From positions 1 through 54,329 of the forward strand of contig JAACFJ010000019.1 in the NCBI GenBank assembly GCA_009937505.1: 54,329 nt of DNA. Reading direction: 5' to 3'. The position numbers and the translations under genes are program-made. The first letter of the stretch is position 1; every line of letters starts with the position of its first letter. The stretch is from Gammaproteobacteria bacterium (GTDB lineage Bacteria > Pseudomonadota > Gammaproteobacteria > Steroidobacterales > Woeseiaceae). The notes under the pieces are model-generated. The model saw nothing but the letters and a program-made list of their open reading frames with translations. It did not search any database and had not been told where the DNA came from. Positions 1-12,163 of this stretch are shown piece after piece.

Positions 1-1473
1 GCCGAGGATGGGCAAATTGCCCGTGCGGGCGTAAGGCGTGCTGCCCTGCCTGGGCTGCACCTCCATCGTCATGGTTACGGCCTCGAACTGGGCGCCGGAA
101 TCCCGGATTTTCCCGGTGTGGGAGATGAAAGCGCTGATTCCCGTATTGGTCGCCCGGATCGCGGCGCGGCCGACTTCGAGGGATCGCATGCGTGCAATCT
201 CGAGGTGCTGGTGCGGCGCAATCGAATCCCCGAACCAGGCGTCATTGCTGACATTGATCAGGATGGACGCGTCGGGTAACGCGTAAAGCTGCTCCGCCCC
301 GTACGCGTCTTCGTAACAGATTGCGACCGCCAGCTTTTCGCCGTTGGCGGCTTCGAGGAGCGGCTGCACGTCGTCGCCCGCGGCGAGGTCGTTGTGCGGC
401 AGGCTCATCATGCGCATCCATTCCCGCACGTTGGGCGGTACCGGGAAATACTCCCCGAACGGTACGAGGTGGCGCTTGCGATATGCCTGGCGGCGATCAC
501 CTGCAACCAGTATCACGCTGTTGTAGACCCTTGCCTCGCCGCGGCTGTCGTCGCGTTCCAGTATTCCAAAGAGGATGCTCCGGCCCGTATCGCGCGTATC
601 GGCCTGTAGTGCCTGGATGTAGGGTTCGACCCTGTCATCGAGAGACGGTATGGCAACCTCCGGCCACACGATGAGCTCGCTGTCGGATGCCTTCGCCGCT
701 GCTGCACGATAGAACTCGAGCGTCGGCCGCAGGCGCTCCGGCAGCCACTTCTCGGCCTGCGAAATTCCGGCCTGCACGATGGTGCTCTTTACCGGGGAGC
801 CGGACGGTTCGGTCCATTCGAATGTCTTGAGAATCCCGCCGCTCAGAAGCGGAAGCACGAAGATCGCGAGCGCAATCGCGCGCTGCCGGCCGTCCGTCAT
901 GACCGCGACCAGGATCGCAGTCGTGCTCAGCATTGTCATGAATGACACGCCATAAACACCGAGAACCGGCGCCCATCCTGCAGTAACAGAGTCGACCTGG
1001 CTGTAGCCGATGGCAAGCCACGGAAACCCGGTAAGCACCCAGCCGCGCAGCCATTCGATCAGGACCCAGGTTGCGGGCGCGACGAGCAACAAGAACCAGG
1101 GTTCCCCCTGGGCGAACCGGCTGATAAGCCAGCCCGTGGCGAAGAAGTAGGCCGTCATGATGAGGACCAGCCCGAGCATCAGGACGAGGGCTATCCACGC
1201 CGGCGCTTCGCCGAAGACGACGACGGAGATGTAAATCCAGTAGGTGCCGGACAGGAAGAGACCGAAACCGAAGAAGAAACTGAGCCATCCCGCGTCGCGA
1301 GGTGACATGCTGAGGTACACGTAAAGCACGGGCAGAAGCAGAACGGGCACGAGCATCGACAACCCGAACGGCGCGAATGCCGTTGTCAACAGGCAGCCCA
1401 GGAAGAACAGTATGCCCCGGCTCGTCCATGGCCGGTCCGCCGGCCATTGAAATACAGACCCGCGAAGTTCCAC
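1..1473 (-). CDS. lnt: Apolipoprotein N-acyltransferase, 3' end cut by window
   Basis: Lnt transfers the third acyl chain from phospholipid to the N-terminal cysteine of apolipoproteins at the periplasmic face of the inner membrane. The frame is open for 491 codons and runs off the window edge, so only the last few tens of residues are missing (family about 510). Residues 20-215 are a hydrophobic multi-span region; the nitrilase domain follows. The catalytic triad is visible: Glu272 (VWPEVAIPS), Lys333 ([12 protein letters not shown]) and Cys386 (ICYEDAYG). I chose GTG at 1473, six bases after the corC stop and upstream of the first membrane span; no ATG fits and the Shine-Dalgarno is weak, so translation is probably coupled to corC. 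The corC-lnt pairing is the usual gammaproteobacterial order. Confidence 0.93.
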   Translation of the reverse strand, partial: MELRGSVFQWPADRPWTSRGILFFLGCLLTTAFAPFGLSMLVPVLLLPVLYVYLSMSPRDAGWLSFFFGFGLFLSGTYWIYISVVVFGEAPAWIALVLMLGLVLIMTAYFFATGWLISRFAQGEPWFLLLVAPATWVLIEWLRGWVLTGFPWLAIGYSQVDSVTAGWAPVLGVYGVSFMTMLSTTAILVAVMTDGRQRAIALAIFVLPLLSGGILKTFEWTEPSGSPVKSTIVQAGISQAEKWLPERLRPTLEFYRAAAAKASDSELIVWPEVAIPSLDDRVEPYIQALQADTRDTGRSILFGILERDDSRGEARVYNSVILVAGDRRQAYRKRHLVPFGEYFPVPPNVREWMRMMSLPHNDLAAGDDVQPLLEAANGEKLAVAICYEDAYGAEQLYALPDASILINVSNDAWFGDSIAPHQHLEIARMRSLEVGRAAIRATNTGISAFISHTGKIRDSGAQFEAVTMTMEVQPRQGSTPYARTGNLPILG

Positions 1474-1478
1474 GGAGA

Positions 1479-2333
1479 TCAGGTTTCGAGCCGATGCACG
1501 CGGAGTGCGCCGATCCGGCGTTTGTCCGCCTTGGTAACCGAGAATTCGAACCCGCCAAAATCAATGCTCTCACCGCGCCGCGGCAGGCGGCCGAGCTCGT
1601 GCAGCACGAGCCCCCCGACGGTGTCGTACTCCTCGTCGCTCAAATCGCATTCGAAAAACTCGTTGAAATCCTCGATGCGCGTCAGCGCGCGGACCGCGAA
1701 ACAGGGCCTGCCATTGCGATCACCCTCCGGCCGGATGAATTCATCCTCTTCAGGATCGTGTTCGTCGTCGATTTCACCAACGATCTCCTCGAGTACGTCC
1801 TCGATCGTGAGCAAACCGGAAACGCCACCGTACTCGTCGACGACGATGGCCATGTGGTTGTGGCTGGCTCGAAACTCCTTCAACAGCGCGTTCAGGCGTT
1901 TGGACTCGGGAATGACGGCCGCGGGCCGCAGCAGCTTGCGGATCGGCACTTCCCGCCCGGCGCCGCGGCCGAAGAAACGCAACAGGTCCTTTGCAAGCAA
2001 TACGCCGAGTACTTCATCGCGGTCCTCGCCCATCACCGGGAACCTGGAATGTCCGGACTCGACGATCACCCTGATCATTTCATCAACGCCGTCTTCGATA
2101 TCGATGACCACCATCTGCGAGCGCGGAATCATGACGTCACGCACCTGGGTCTCCGATACCTCGAGCACGCCGGCAAGCATGCTCTTCTCCTCGGCATCGA
2201 TATCGGTCTCGGATTGCTGAATGATGTCCTGGATTTCTTCGCGGCTCCAGGGCTCACCCTTGATCGCACGCTTGAGGCGCGCGATCAGTGAAGTGCTCCC
2301 CGTGCCGTTGGTACTTGGCGGTTTGTCGTTCAT
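1479..2333 (-). CDS. corC: CorC/HlyC-family CBS-domain protein (magnesium/cobalt efflux related)
   Basis: A soluble 284-residue protein of the CorC/YbeX family, which is linked to Mg2+/Co2+ homeostasis and, through its gene neighbourhood, to ribosome and lipoprotein functions. Two CBS domains follow one another: the first around residues 62-125 (begins [10 protein letters not shown], ends near LAKDLLRFF), the second around 130-185 ([31 protein letters not shown] is its recognisable core). A C-terminal CorC/HlyC transporter-associated domain follows ([16 protein letters not shown] to VTKADKRRI). There is no membrane segment, which separates it from the longer DUF21-CBS proteins. It lies between ybeY and lnt in the conserved operon. 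Confidence 0.93.
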   Translation of the reverse strand: MNDKPPSTNGTGSTSLIARLKRAIKGEPWSREEIQDIIQQSETDIDAEEKSMLAGVLEVSETQVRDVMIPRSQMVVIDIEDGVDEMIRVIVESGHSRFPVMGEDRDEVLGVLLAKDLLRFFGRGAGREVPIRKLLRPAAVIPESKRLNALLKEFRASHNHMAIVVDEYGGVSGLLTIEDVLEEIVGEIDDEHDPEEDEFIRPEGDRNGRPCFAVRALTRIEDFNEFFECDLSDEEYDTVGGLVLHELGRLPRRGESIDFGGFEFSVTKADKRRIGALRVHRLET

Positions 2334-2390
2334 CTGACTGTTGCAGTTTTGGCCGGGCGGCTGAATCCCGATTTAGAGCCGGTCATTGTA

Positions 2391-2855
2391 TCAGTTTCCC
2401 GCGTAAGGATCGGCGATGCCCAGGCTTGCCAGCACGCGCCGTTCAAGCGTCTCCATCACTTCCGCATCCCGGTCGGTAGCATGGTCGTGACCCAGCAGGT
2501 GCAGAGTGCCGTGCACCAGCATGTGGCCCCAGTGATGGTCCAGCGGTTTGCCCTGTTCTTCCGCCTCGCCCGCCACCACGGTGGCGCAGACAACTATGTC
2601 GCCAAGCAGCAGTCTCTCCCCGGGGGGCACAAAGCCCGCGTCGCCTGCCGGAAACGCGAGCACGTTGGTCGGCTGGTCCTGGTCCCGGTAATCTCTGTTC
2701 AGGGCGCGCATCTCGTGTTCATCGACGATTCGTACCGAGACGTCGACATCCCGGCCCGGAGCCGTCTCGTTCACAGCTCGTTGGACCCAGTCCCGGATGG
2801 AATCGCTTGCGGGAATACCGGCGGCATCGGCGGCAATCTGTACGTCGACGTTCAC
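2391..2855 (-). CDS. ybeY: Endoribonuclease YbeY, 16S rRNA maturation
   Basis: YbeY is a metal-dependent single-strand RNase needed for 16S rRNA 3'-end processing and ribosome quality control. The 154-residue protein has the zinc signature HGTLHLLGHDH near residues 115-125 and the conserved RALNRDYRDQDQPTNVLAFP segment. The start is GTG at 2855; an upstream GTG meets a stop at once. It lies 18 bases after ybeZ, its usual partner. Confidence 0.95.
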   Translation of the reverse strand: MNVDVQIAADAAGIPASDSIRDWVQRAVNETAPGRDVDVSVRIVDEHEMRALNRDYRDQDQPTNVLAFPAGDAGFVPPGERLLLGDIVVCATVVAGEAEEQGKPLDHHWGHMLVHGTLHLLGHDHATDRDAEVMETLERRVLASLGIADPYAGN

Positions 2856-2873
2856 CGCACGAGGCGCGATGAA

Positions 2874-3866
2874 CTAGGCAACGTCATTATCGTCCGCCTC
2901 GTACGCGGCGACGATACGCTGCACCAGCGGATGCCGGACAACGTCCTTCCTGGAAAAGAACGTAAAGCTTATACCGTCGACATTGTCGAGTATCTGCGCG
3001 GCGTTATTGAGGCCGGACTGCTGTCCGGTCGGGAGATCGATCTGCGTCACGTCGCCGGTAACCACGGCGCGTGACGCGAAACCTATACGCGTGAGGAACA
3101 TCTTCATCTGTTCCACGCTGGTGTTCTGCGCCTCGTCGAGAATCACGAACGATTCATTGAGCGAGCGGCCACGCATGAATGCGAGCGGTGCAATCTCGAT
3201 GACGTTGCGCTCGATGAGGCGCGTGACGCGATCCGCGCCGAGCATGTCGTAAAGCGCGTCATACATCGGCCGCAGATACGGGTCCACCTTCTGTGACATG
3301 TCTCCGGGCAGAAAGCCCAGTCTTTCGCCCGCCTCGACGGCCGGCCTCACGAGGACGATTCGACGCACGTGCTCGTGCTCGAGCGCATCGACGGCCGCCG
3401 CAATGGCGAGATAGGTCTTGCCGGTACCGGCCGGACCGATGCCGAAAGCGAGGTCGAAATCGCGCATGCTCCGCATGTACGCCGTCTGGTTGGCGCCGCG
3501 CGGCCGGATCCGCTTCAGGCGCGTCTGGATAGCGAGATGTTCCTGGTCCTCGCCGGCATCCCCGGACGGCCCGGACTCTGCTTCTCCCTCATTCATAACC
3601 GACTCCTGCAGGAGAATGTGCACGCGCTCGGGATCGAGGCGCTCGCGGTCCGTCATACTGAAAAGCCTGTACAGCACGTCGCTGCCGAGCTGGGTCGCGC
3701 CCGGCTGTCCGGTGACGCGAAAATGGTTACCACGACTGGCAATTTCAACATCGAGGCGGCGTTCGATCTGCCGCAAGTGTTCGTCGAACTGGCCGCAAAG
3801 ATTGGCCAGGCGGTTGTTATCGGCGGGCTCGAGAACGACATCCCGAGATATCTGGACTGCATTCAA
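2874..3866 (-). CDS. ybeZ: PhoH-like ATPase YbeZ
   Basis: A PhoH-family P-loop NTPase that works with YbeY in rRNA maturation. The 330-residue protein carries an N-terminal KH-like extension, then the PhoH core: Walker A GPAGTGKT at residues 144-151, VRPAVEAGERLGFLPGD at about 172-189, and Walker B VILDEAQN at 241-248. The best start is TTG at 3866; upstream in-frame codons contain no ATG or GTG before the frame loses homology, and the nearby ATG is out of frame. The gap to miaB is 86 bp. Confidence 0.94.
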   Translation of the reverse strand: MNAVQISRDVVLEPADNNRLANLCGQFDEHLRQIERRLDVEIASRGNHFRVTGQPGATQLGSDVLYRLFSMTDRERLDPERVHILLQESVMNEGEAESGPSGDAGEDQEHLAIQTRLKRIRPRGANQTAYMRSMRDFDLAFGIGPAGTGKTYLAIAAAVDALEHEHVRRIVLVRPAVEAGERLGFLPGDMSQKVDPYLRPMYDALYDMLGADRVTRLIERNVIEIAPLAFMRGRSLNESFVILDEAQNTSVEQMKMFLTRIGFASRAVVTGDVTQIDLPTGQQSGLNNAAQILDNVDGISFTFFSRKDVVRHPLVQRIVAAYEADDNDVA

Positions 3867-3952
3867 GATCGGTGCTTCAGACCTCTGTCGATGGTTTAGG
3901 GCAGAGTACCGCGAAGCGGGCGCATTTTGAAGTGCGTGCCCGGCAGTTCATG

Positions 3953-5293
3953 TCATGCCACTGCCTTGCTGTCTGAAACTCTGCCACGCAGGGAATTCGG
4001 CAGCGCTTCCGTGATGACGACGTCGACGAACCGGCCGATCACCGACGGGTCGGCATCGAAATTGACCCAGCGATTGTTCTCGGTGCGGCCGGCTACCTGG
4101 CGGGCACTCTTCTTCGAGGTCTTCTCCACGAGCACGCGTTGCGTCGTGCCGACCATTGCCTCGCTGATCGCCTGTGCCTGCTGGTTGATACGCGCCTGGA
4201 GAATCTGCAAACGCTGCTTCTTGACATCTGTCGGCGTGTCGTCGGGCAGGTTCGCTGCCGGCGTTCCCGGGCGCGCGCTGTACACGAAGCTGAAAGACTG
4301 GTCGAAGCCGATGTCGGCGATCAGGTTCATCGTCGCCTCGAAATCACGATCGGTCTCGCCGGGGAATCCTACGATGAAGTCCGAAGACAGGGAAATGTCG
4401 GGGCGCACCTCGCGTAACTTGCGGATCTTCTGTTTGTATTCGAGCACCGTATGCCCGCGCTTCATCAACGAGAGAATCCGGTCCGAGCCATGCTGCACCG
4501 GCAGGTGCAGGTAGTTGGCGAGTTTCGGTACCTCGGCGTAGGCCTGAACCAGGCTGTCGGTGAACTCGACCGGGTGTGACGTCGTGAAGCGGATGCGATC
4601 GACGCCTTCGACAGCAGCCACGTAGTAGATCAGTGTCGCCAGGTCGGCAATGGAACCGTCATGCATCGGCCCCTGGTACGCGTTGACGTTCTGGCCAAGC
4701 AGGTTGATTTCCCGCACATCCTGTTCCGCGAGCTGCACGACCTCGGCAATTACGTCGTCGAGCGGCCGGCTTATCTCCTCGCCGCGCGTATACGGCACGA
4801 CACAAAAGCTGCAGTACTTGCTGCAGCCTTCCATGCAGGAAACGAACGCGGTGGGCCCATCTGCACGCGGCTCGGGAAGCCGGTCGAATTTCTCGATCTC
4901 GGGAAACGATACGTCGACGACCGAGCCGCGCTTGCTGTCGGCATCCTCGATCAGCTGCGGCAGCCGATGCAGCGTCTGCGGACCGAAAACCACGTCCACG
5001 AACGGTGCACGCCGCGTAATGCCGTCGCCTTCCTGGCTCGCGACGCAGCCGCCAACACCGATCATGACGCCGTCGCGGCGCTCCTTGATTGGCCGCCACC
5101 GGCCGAGTTCGGAGAACACCTTCTCCTGGGCCTTTTCCCGAATTGAGCAGGTGTTGACGAGCAGCAGGTCCGCATCCTCGGCAACGTCCGTCAGCTCGTA
5201 GCCATGGGACTCCCGCAGCACGGCCGCCATCTTTTCCGAGTCGTACTCGTTCATCTGGCAGCCGAAGGTCTTGATGTAGAGCTTTTTCGTCAT
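3953..5293 (-). CDS. miaB: tRNA-2-methylthio-N6-isopentenyladenosine synthase MiaB
   Basis: A radical-SAM methylthiotransferase that converts i6A37 to ms2i6A37 in tRNAs reading UNN codons. The 446-residue protein shows the UPF0004 domain with three auxiliary-cluster cysteines (Cys12, Cys49, Cys83), the radical-SAM motif Cys157-x3-Cys161-x2-Cys164 (CSKYCSFC), SPHP-like substrate elements (TTSHPVEF) and a C-terminal TRAM domain from about residue 380. Length is normal. It is the first gene of the miaB-ybeZ-ybeY-corC-lnt run, and a composite palindrome (5338-5528) separates it from the upstream sulfate gene. Confidence 0.97.
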   Translation of the reverse strand: MTKKLYIKTFGCQMNEYDSEKMAAVLRESHGYELTDVAEDADLLLVNTCSIREKAQEKVFSELGRWRPIKERRDGVMIGVGGCVASQEGDGITRRAPFVDVVFGPQTLHRLPQLIEDADSKRGSVVDVSFPEIEKFDRLPEPRADGPTAFVSCMEGCSKYCSFCVVPYTRGEEISRPLDDVIAEVVQLAEQDVREINLLGQNVNAYQGPMHDGSIADLATLIYYVAAVEGVDRIRFTTSHPVEFTDSLVQAYAEVPKLANYLHLPVQHGSDRILSLMKRGHTVLEYKQKIRKLREVRPDISLSSDFIVGFPGETDRDFEATMNLIADIGFDQSFSFVYSARPGTPAANLPDDTPTDVKKQRLQILQARINQQAQAISEAMVGTTQRVLVEKTSKKSARQVAGRTENNRWVNFDADPSVIGRFVDVVITEALPNSLRGRVSDSKAVA

Positions 5294-5337
5294 GCTCGAA
5301 TTCTACACGCTCCGACTGAAGACCCCGTAATCGTCAA

Positions 5338-5528
5338 CCGATCAGGGTTTTCTTCGACCGAAGTTCGCCGCTCTCGCACATCCATGTGCTACGCGGCATT
5401 CGTCCATCCGTGGACATCAGGCGCAGCGACAAATTCGCCGGGAGCGAATTTGGACGCGCTTGCGCGCCCGAAGGGCCAGCGACAGGATGTCGCTGGTCAA
5501 CCATGAGGGAGAGGAATACCCTGATCGG
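5338..5528. repeat. Composite intergenic palindrome, copy 1 (between sat-cysC and miaB)
   Basis: An 11-bp perfect inverted repeat bounds the element (CCGATCAGGGT at 5338-5348, its complement at 5518-5528). Just inside are two motifs shared with the copy at 7917-8009: TTCGACCGAAG at 5353-5363 and CCATGAGGGAGAG near 5501-5513. Between them are perfect small inverted repeats at 5376-5389, 5402-5415, 5430-5452 (9-bp arms) and 5476-5496 (9-bp arms). The right arm begins four bases after the sat-cysC stop. No T-tract follows, so an ordinary intrinsic terminator is not clear. It occupies most of the 239-bp gap. Confidence 0.75.
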
Positions 5529-5532
5529 ATGA

Positions 5533-7245
5533 CTACCTCATGAAGCCCATGCTCTCAAGCTTCAGCATGATGCGGTGGGCGGCCAGGTCGGGCGAGATAT
5601 TCTCCGTATCGATGACCATCTCGGCATTCTCGGGTTCTTCATAAGGGTCACTGATCCCCGTGAACTCCTTGATGATGCCGGCGCGCGCTTTCGCGTAAAG
5701 ACCCTTGCGGTCGCGTTGTTCGCAGACCTCGACCGACGTCGCCACGTGGATTTCGACGAATCCGCCCAGCGGGGCGATCATGTCGCGCACGATCCGGCGC
5801 GTCGACGTGTACGGCGCGATGGGGGCACAAATCGCGATACCGCCGTTCTTGGTGATCTCACTCGCGACGTAGCCGATGCGGCGGATATTCAGGTCGCGAT
5901 GCTCCTTGGAGAATCCCAGCTCGCTCGACAGGTTCTTGCGCACGACGTCGCCGTCGAGCAGGCTGATCGCCCTGCCGCCGGTCTCCATGAGCTTCACCAT
6001 CAGCGCGTTCGCGATCGTGGACTTGCCGGAACCCGACAGTCCCGTGAAAAACACGGTGAAACCCTGCTTGTGCCGCGGCGGATGAGTGCGCCTGAGCTCG
6101 GCCACGACGTCGGGGAACGAGAACCAGTCGGGAATCTCGAGTCCTTCGGCCAGGCGCCTCCGCAGCTCGGTACCGGAGATGTTCAGTATTTGGTCCGAAT
6201 CGCCAGCCTCGTCTGCCGCGATGTACTGCGCACGATTCTCCGCGTAGACCATCATGCGGAACGGCACCATCGAAATGTCGAGCTCTTCCTCGTGCTCCTT
6301 GAGCAATTCCTGCGCATCGTAGGGACCGTAGAAGTCGTTGCCCTTCGAATCCTTGCCCGGACCCGCGTGGTCACGGCCGACGATCAGGTGCGTACAGCCG
6401 TAGTTCTTGCGAATGATCGCGTGCCACAGCGTCTCGCGCGGTCCGCCCATGCGCATGGCGAGCGGCAATAGCGACAGCATCGTGGTCTGCTCAGGGTAAC
6501 GGTCGAGCAGGTGCTCGTAGCAACGCACGCGCGTGAAGTGGTCGACGTCGCCCGGCTTGGTCATGCCGACGACCGGGTGGATCAGCAGGTTAGCCTCGAT
6601 ATCGAACGCAGCTCGCAGCGTCAGTTCCTGGTGAGCCCGGTGCATCGGGTTGCGCGTCTGGAAGGCGACGACCTTGCGCCAGCCAAGCTTGCGGAACCGT
6701 TCGCGCAGCTCGGCAGGGCTGTTGCGAAGGTGCTTGAAATCGTAGTGGGTGGGAGCTTCTACGCCCCGAATCTTGCCGCCAACGTAAACCGGGTTGGCGA
6801 TATTGTTGAGGTAGTGGACAGCGGGATGCGCCTCGTCGGCCGTCCCGTAAACGCCTTGCGCTTCTGCGTTTTTGTCCGGCGTCCAGATGTCGGCGACTTC
6901 CAGTGTGGCGATGATGACGCCCTCGAGATCGCGCAAGGCAATCCGGTCGCCGCCCTGGATGCTCCCGGCAAACTCCTCGCTGACGTCCAGCGTGATCGGG
7001 ACCGGCCAGAGAACACCCGACGCGAGCCGCATGTTTTCGACGACCGATTCGTAGTCGTCCTTGCCGAGAAAGCCCTCGAGCGGCGAAAACGCGCCGTTCA
7101 ACAGCAACTCGATATCGCAAAGCTGGCGTTCTGTCAGGTCCCAGGAAGCAAACTCACGCGCTGCCTGTTTTTCCGCCTCGGCCTCCTCGGCCGGCAGGTA
7201 GAGATTCTTAAGTTCGCCGCCGTGCGGCTCTTTGTAAGCACCCAT
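5533..7245 (-). CDS. sat: Bifunctional sulfate adenylyltransferase / adenylylsulfate kinase
   Basis: A fused enzyme that activates sulfate to APS and then phosphorylates it to PAPS. Residues 1-385 are a homomeric-type (Sat/MET3) ATP sulfurylase with QTRNPMHRAHQ at 196-206 and GRDHAGPG at 290-297. Residues 395-570 are APS kinase (CysC) with the P-loop GLSGSGKS at 402-409 and the DGDVVRKNLSSELGFS substrate segment. Many gammaproteobacteria instead use the unrelated CysDN heterodimer, and no cysD or cysN is in the window. The order (sulfurylase then kinase) matches fungal and some bacterial fusions. Both active sites look intact. Confidence 0.94.
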   Translation of the reverse strand: MGAYKEPHGGELKNLYLPAEEAEAEKQAAREFASWDLTERQLCDIELLLNGAFSPLEGFLGKDDYESVVENMRLASGVLWPVPITLDVSEEFAGSIQGGDRIALRDLEGVIIATLEVADIWTPDKNAEAQGVYGTADEAHPAVHYLNNIANPVYVGGKIRGVEAPTHYDFKHLRNSPAELRERFRKLGWRKVVAFQTRNPMHRAHQELTLRAAFDIEANLLIHPVVGMTKPGDVDHFTRVRCYEHLLDRYPEQTTMLSLLPLAMRMGGPRETLWHAIIRKNYGCTHLIVGRDHAGPGKDSKGNDFYGPYDAQELLKEHEEELDISMVPFRMMVYAENRAQYIAADEAGDSDQILNISGTELRRRLAEGLEIPDWFSFPDVVAELRRTHPPRHKQGFTVFFTGLSGSGKSTIANALMVKLMETGGRAISLLDGDVVRKNLSSELGFSKEHRDLNIRRIGYVASEITKNGGIAICAPIAPYTSTRRIVRDMIAPLGGFVEIHVATSVEVCEQRDRKGLYAKARAGIIKEFTGISDPYEEPENAEMVIDTENISPDLAAHRIMLKLESMGFMR

Positions 7246-7328
7246 TTCTTGTTGTTCCTGTATTAGAGCGAGGCGCAGGCTAACATCGCGCGCGCCCGGC
7301 GATTAGGCATTTTGACAAAAGCTGTCAG

Positions 7329-7766
7329 CTAGAAAGGAATATCGTCCTCGAACTCGTCGGGGGGCGACTGCGGCGGCCCGCCGGAGCGTCCCGAATCGGA
7401 CGGCATGGGCGCGGTACCGCCACCGCCGCCGCGGCCTCCGAGCATCTGCATTTCGTCGGCCACGATCTCGGTCGTCCAGCGGTCGTTGCCATCCCTGTCC
7501 TGCCACTTGCGCGTGCGCAACTTGCCCTCGATATAGACCTGCGATCCCTTGCGCAGGTATTCCGCAGCAATCTCGGCCAGCCGGTTGAACATCGCCACCT
7601 TGTGCCACTCGGTGCGCTCTTTCTGTTCGCCGGTCTGCTTGTCCTTCCACTGCTCGCTGGTCGCGACCGACAGGTTGGTCACGGCACTGCCGCTCGGCAT
7701 GTAGCGCGTCTCCGGATCCGCTCCGAGATTTCCGACGATGATGACTTTGTTGATTCCACGGGACAT
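7329..7766 (-). CDS. ssb: Single-stranded DNA-binding protein
   Basis: SSB coats single-stranded DNA during replication, recombination and repair and recruits partners through its acidic tail. The 145-residue protein begins [15 protein letters not shown], carries the OB fold to about residue 110, a glycine-rich linker, and ends in the tip DDIPF. A longer frame exists upstream, but ATG 7766 matches the family start and has a purine-rich stretch before it. It follows an MFS gene that faces uvrA, a neighbourhood also seen in Pseudomonas. Confidence 0.96.
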   Translation of the reverse strand: MSRGINKVIIVGNLGADPETRYMPSGSAVTNLSVATSEQWKDKQTGEQKERTEWHKVAMFNRLAEIAAEYLRKGSQVYIEGKLRTRKWQDRDGNDRWTTEIVADEMQMLGGRGGGGGTAPMPSDSGRSGGPPQSPPDEFEDDIPF

Positions 7767-7916
7767 AACGATTCTCTGCTTGTGGCGCCTTTGCGGCGCG
7801 ATTGGTGTGCATACCAAACCACCCCGATTTCTGCATCGGGAGCCCCTTTTCTCCCGAGAACACCCCCAATGCGAGCCGCGGCAGCTGTCTGCTGCGTCGC
7901 GCCCCCTGGCTCAAAC

Positions 7917-8009
7917 TGCACGCAGGCGACCCGGGGCGTTTTTCGACCGAAGTAAAGCGGACCGAAGGGAGCCATGAGGGAGAGAAATGACCCGGGCCGC
8001 CTGCGTGCA
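7917..8009. repeat. Composite intergenic palindrome, copy 2 (between MFS gene and ssb)
   Basis: Nineteen-base inverted arms (7917-7935 and 7991-8009) pair with a single mismatch and enclose 55 bases. Inside are the same two motifs as copy 1: TTCGACCGAAG at 7942-7952 and CCATGAGGGAGAG at 7972-7984. The arms are unrelated to those of copy 1, although the cores correspond. The rest of the MFS-ssb gap also has a small hairpin (CCCGAT at 7823-7828 with ATCGGG at 7835-7840); I see no gene in it. Confidence 0.75.
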
Positions 8010-8038
8010 ACCGCGCCTGGGCGCCCGCTTCTTTGTAT

Positions 8039-9220
8039 TCAGGTGCTGCGGAAGCGGCCGAAACTCTGCATGGCGAGCCAGATCGCCGCCAGCAGCACGC
8101 AGACGAAGAACACGTCCGCCGGGCGGCCGGTCGCCAGGAACCGCCCCCCGATGAGTCCCCCGACGAAGGCACCGAAGAACTGCGCGCTCGCGAACAGGCC
8201 GAGCGAGGCACCGCGCGAATCGTCGTCGGCGACGAGGGAAAGGCGCGCCGGCAGACCCGCTTCGAGGAAGTTGAAGCCGGCGAAGAACAGCACCAGCCCA
8301 CCGAACACGGTCGCCGTGGCGAAACCCGCAAACGTGAGCACAAGCTGACCGGCGAGCATGAGCGTTACCGCGATGCCGATGGTCGAACCCTTGCCCTGGC
8401 GCTCGTCGCGGATGATTAGAGGAATCGTGCCGGCGAGCGAAAGCAGCAGCGCCCCAACGTACATTTTCCAGTGATCGGTAACCGGCAGTTCCAGCCGGTC
8501 GACAAGCAGGAACGGCAACGCGACAAAACTCGCGGTCAGGATCGCGTGAAGCAGAAACACGAAGATATCAAGGCGCAGCAGCTCGGGCCGGAAGGCCGGA
8601 CGGAAATTCCATCGCCGCGGTGTCTCGGGCCGAGGAATATCCGCGGGGAGAGCGACGAGCAGGAAGGCCGCGACAAGGGCCAGGAACGCCGCGAACAGGA
8701 ACAGGGCGGGCACTCCGAAGTGACCCGAGAACTTGGGGCCGAATATCATCGCGAGCATGAAGGCGCCACCGACGCCGACACCGAACACCGCCATCGACCG
8801 CGTCCTCACGCCGTCACGCGTGGCATCGGCGATCAACGCTGTCAGCGTCGCCGAGATGGCGCCTGCTCCCTGCAGCAGGCGGCCGGCGATCACGCCCCAG
8901 ACGCTGTCACTGTAGGCCGCAAGGATGCTGCCCGCCGCAAACACGGCGAGCCCGGCGACGATGACCGGCACCCGGCCAATGCGATCCGACAGCGCACCGA
9001 GCGGTATCTGCAGGCCGGCCTGGGTCAGGCCATAGGCCCCAACCGCCATGCCGATCAGGATCGGTGTTGCGCCATCGAGCGTGGCCGCGTGCAGCGCCAG
9101 CACGGGCAGCAGCGCGAACAGGCCGAACATACGCAGCATGCCGATGAGCGCAATGACGCTGATGGCGCGCCGCTCGGCCGGCAGCCACGTAGTTGTGCTG
9201 TCACTCTCTCCCGGGGTCAT
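8039..9220 (-). CDS. MFS transporter
   Basis: A major facilitator superfamily permease of the multidrug or sugar-efflux type. From ATG 9220 the protein is 393 residues with about 12 hydrophobic segments. The motif-A loop between helices 2 and 3 is visible ([13 protein letters not shown]), as is the motif-C-like region [15 protein letters not shown]. The frame extends 68 codons upstream, but that part runs into the divergent uvrA coding region and is hydrophilic, so MTPGESDS is the better start. Substrate is unknown. The divergent uvrA and downstream ssb suggest long-conserved synteny, not a shared function. Confidence 0.88.
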   Translation of the reverse strand: MTPGESDSTTTWLPAERRAISVIALIGMLRMFGLFALLPVLALHAATLDGATPILIGMAVGAYGLTQAGLQIPLGALSDRIGRVPVIVAGLAVFAAGSILAAYSDSVWGVIAGRLLQGAGAISATLTALIADATRDGVRTRSMAVFGVGVGGAFMLAMIFGPKFSGHFGVPALFLFAAFLALVAAFLLVALPADIPRPETPRRWNFRPAFRPELLRLDIFVFLLHAILTASFVALPFLLVDRLELPVTDHWKMYVGALLLSLAGTIPLIIRDERQGKGSTIGIAVTLMLAGQLVLTFAGFATATVFGGLVLFFAGFNFLEAGLPARLSLVADDDSRGASLGLFASAQFFGAFVGGLIGGRFLATGRPADVFFVCVLLAAIWLAMQSFGRFRST

Positions 9221-9232
9221 CGTCCGCTGTCT

Positions 9233-9262
9233 TTGCGCCGGAGTTGCAGGGCGGCGTATATT
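9233..9262 (+). promoter_or_regulatory. Candidate sigma-70 promoter for uvrA
   Basis: TTGCGC (9233-9238) and TATATT (9257-9262) are separated by 18 bp, about 30 bp before the uvrA ATG at 9294. No LexA box (CTGT-N8-ACAG) is visible in the 73-bp divergent gap, although uvrA is SOS-controlled in enterics. Confidence 0.45.
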
Positions 9263-9293
9263 AGCAGGTTGGTCGACAAACTCTCCTCGATTT

Positions 9294-12140
<2,847 letters not shown>

Positions 12141-12163
12141 TCACTTTGGCCAAGGACCGAACC

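Noticed and set aside
635-1573. 312-codon minus-strand frame at the lnt locus
   Set aside because: It lies in the wrong frame; the correct frame encodes Lnt with its full triad, and this one is Arg/Ala-rich shadow translation.
7767-7817. Longer N-terminus of SSB
   Set aside because: The extra 17 codons are unlike the family, and ATG 7766 gives the conserved MSRGINKV start.
9221-9293. LexA box expected at uvrA
   Set aside because: No CTGT-N8-ACAG sequence in the divergent region; only a weak promoter is visible.
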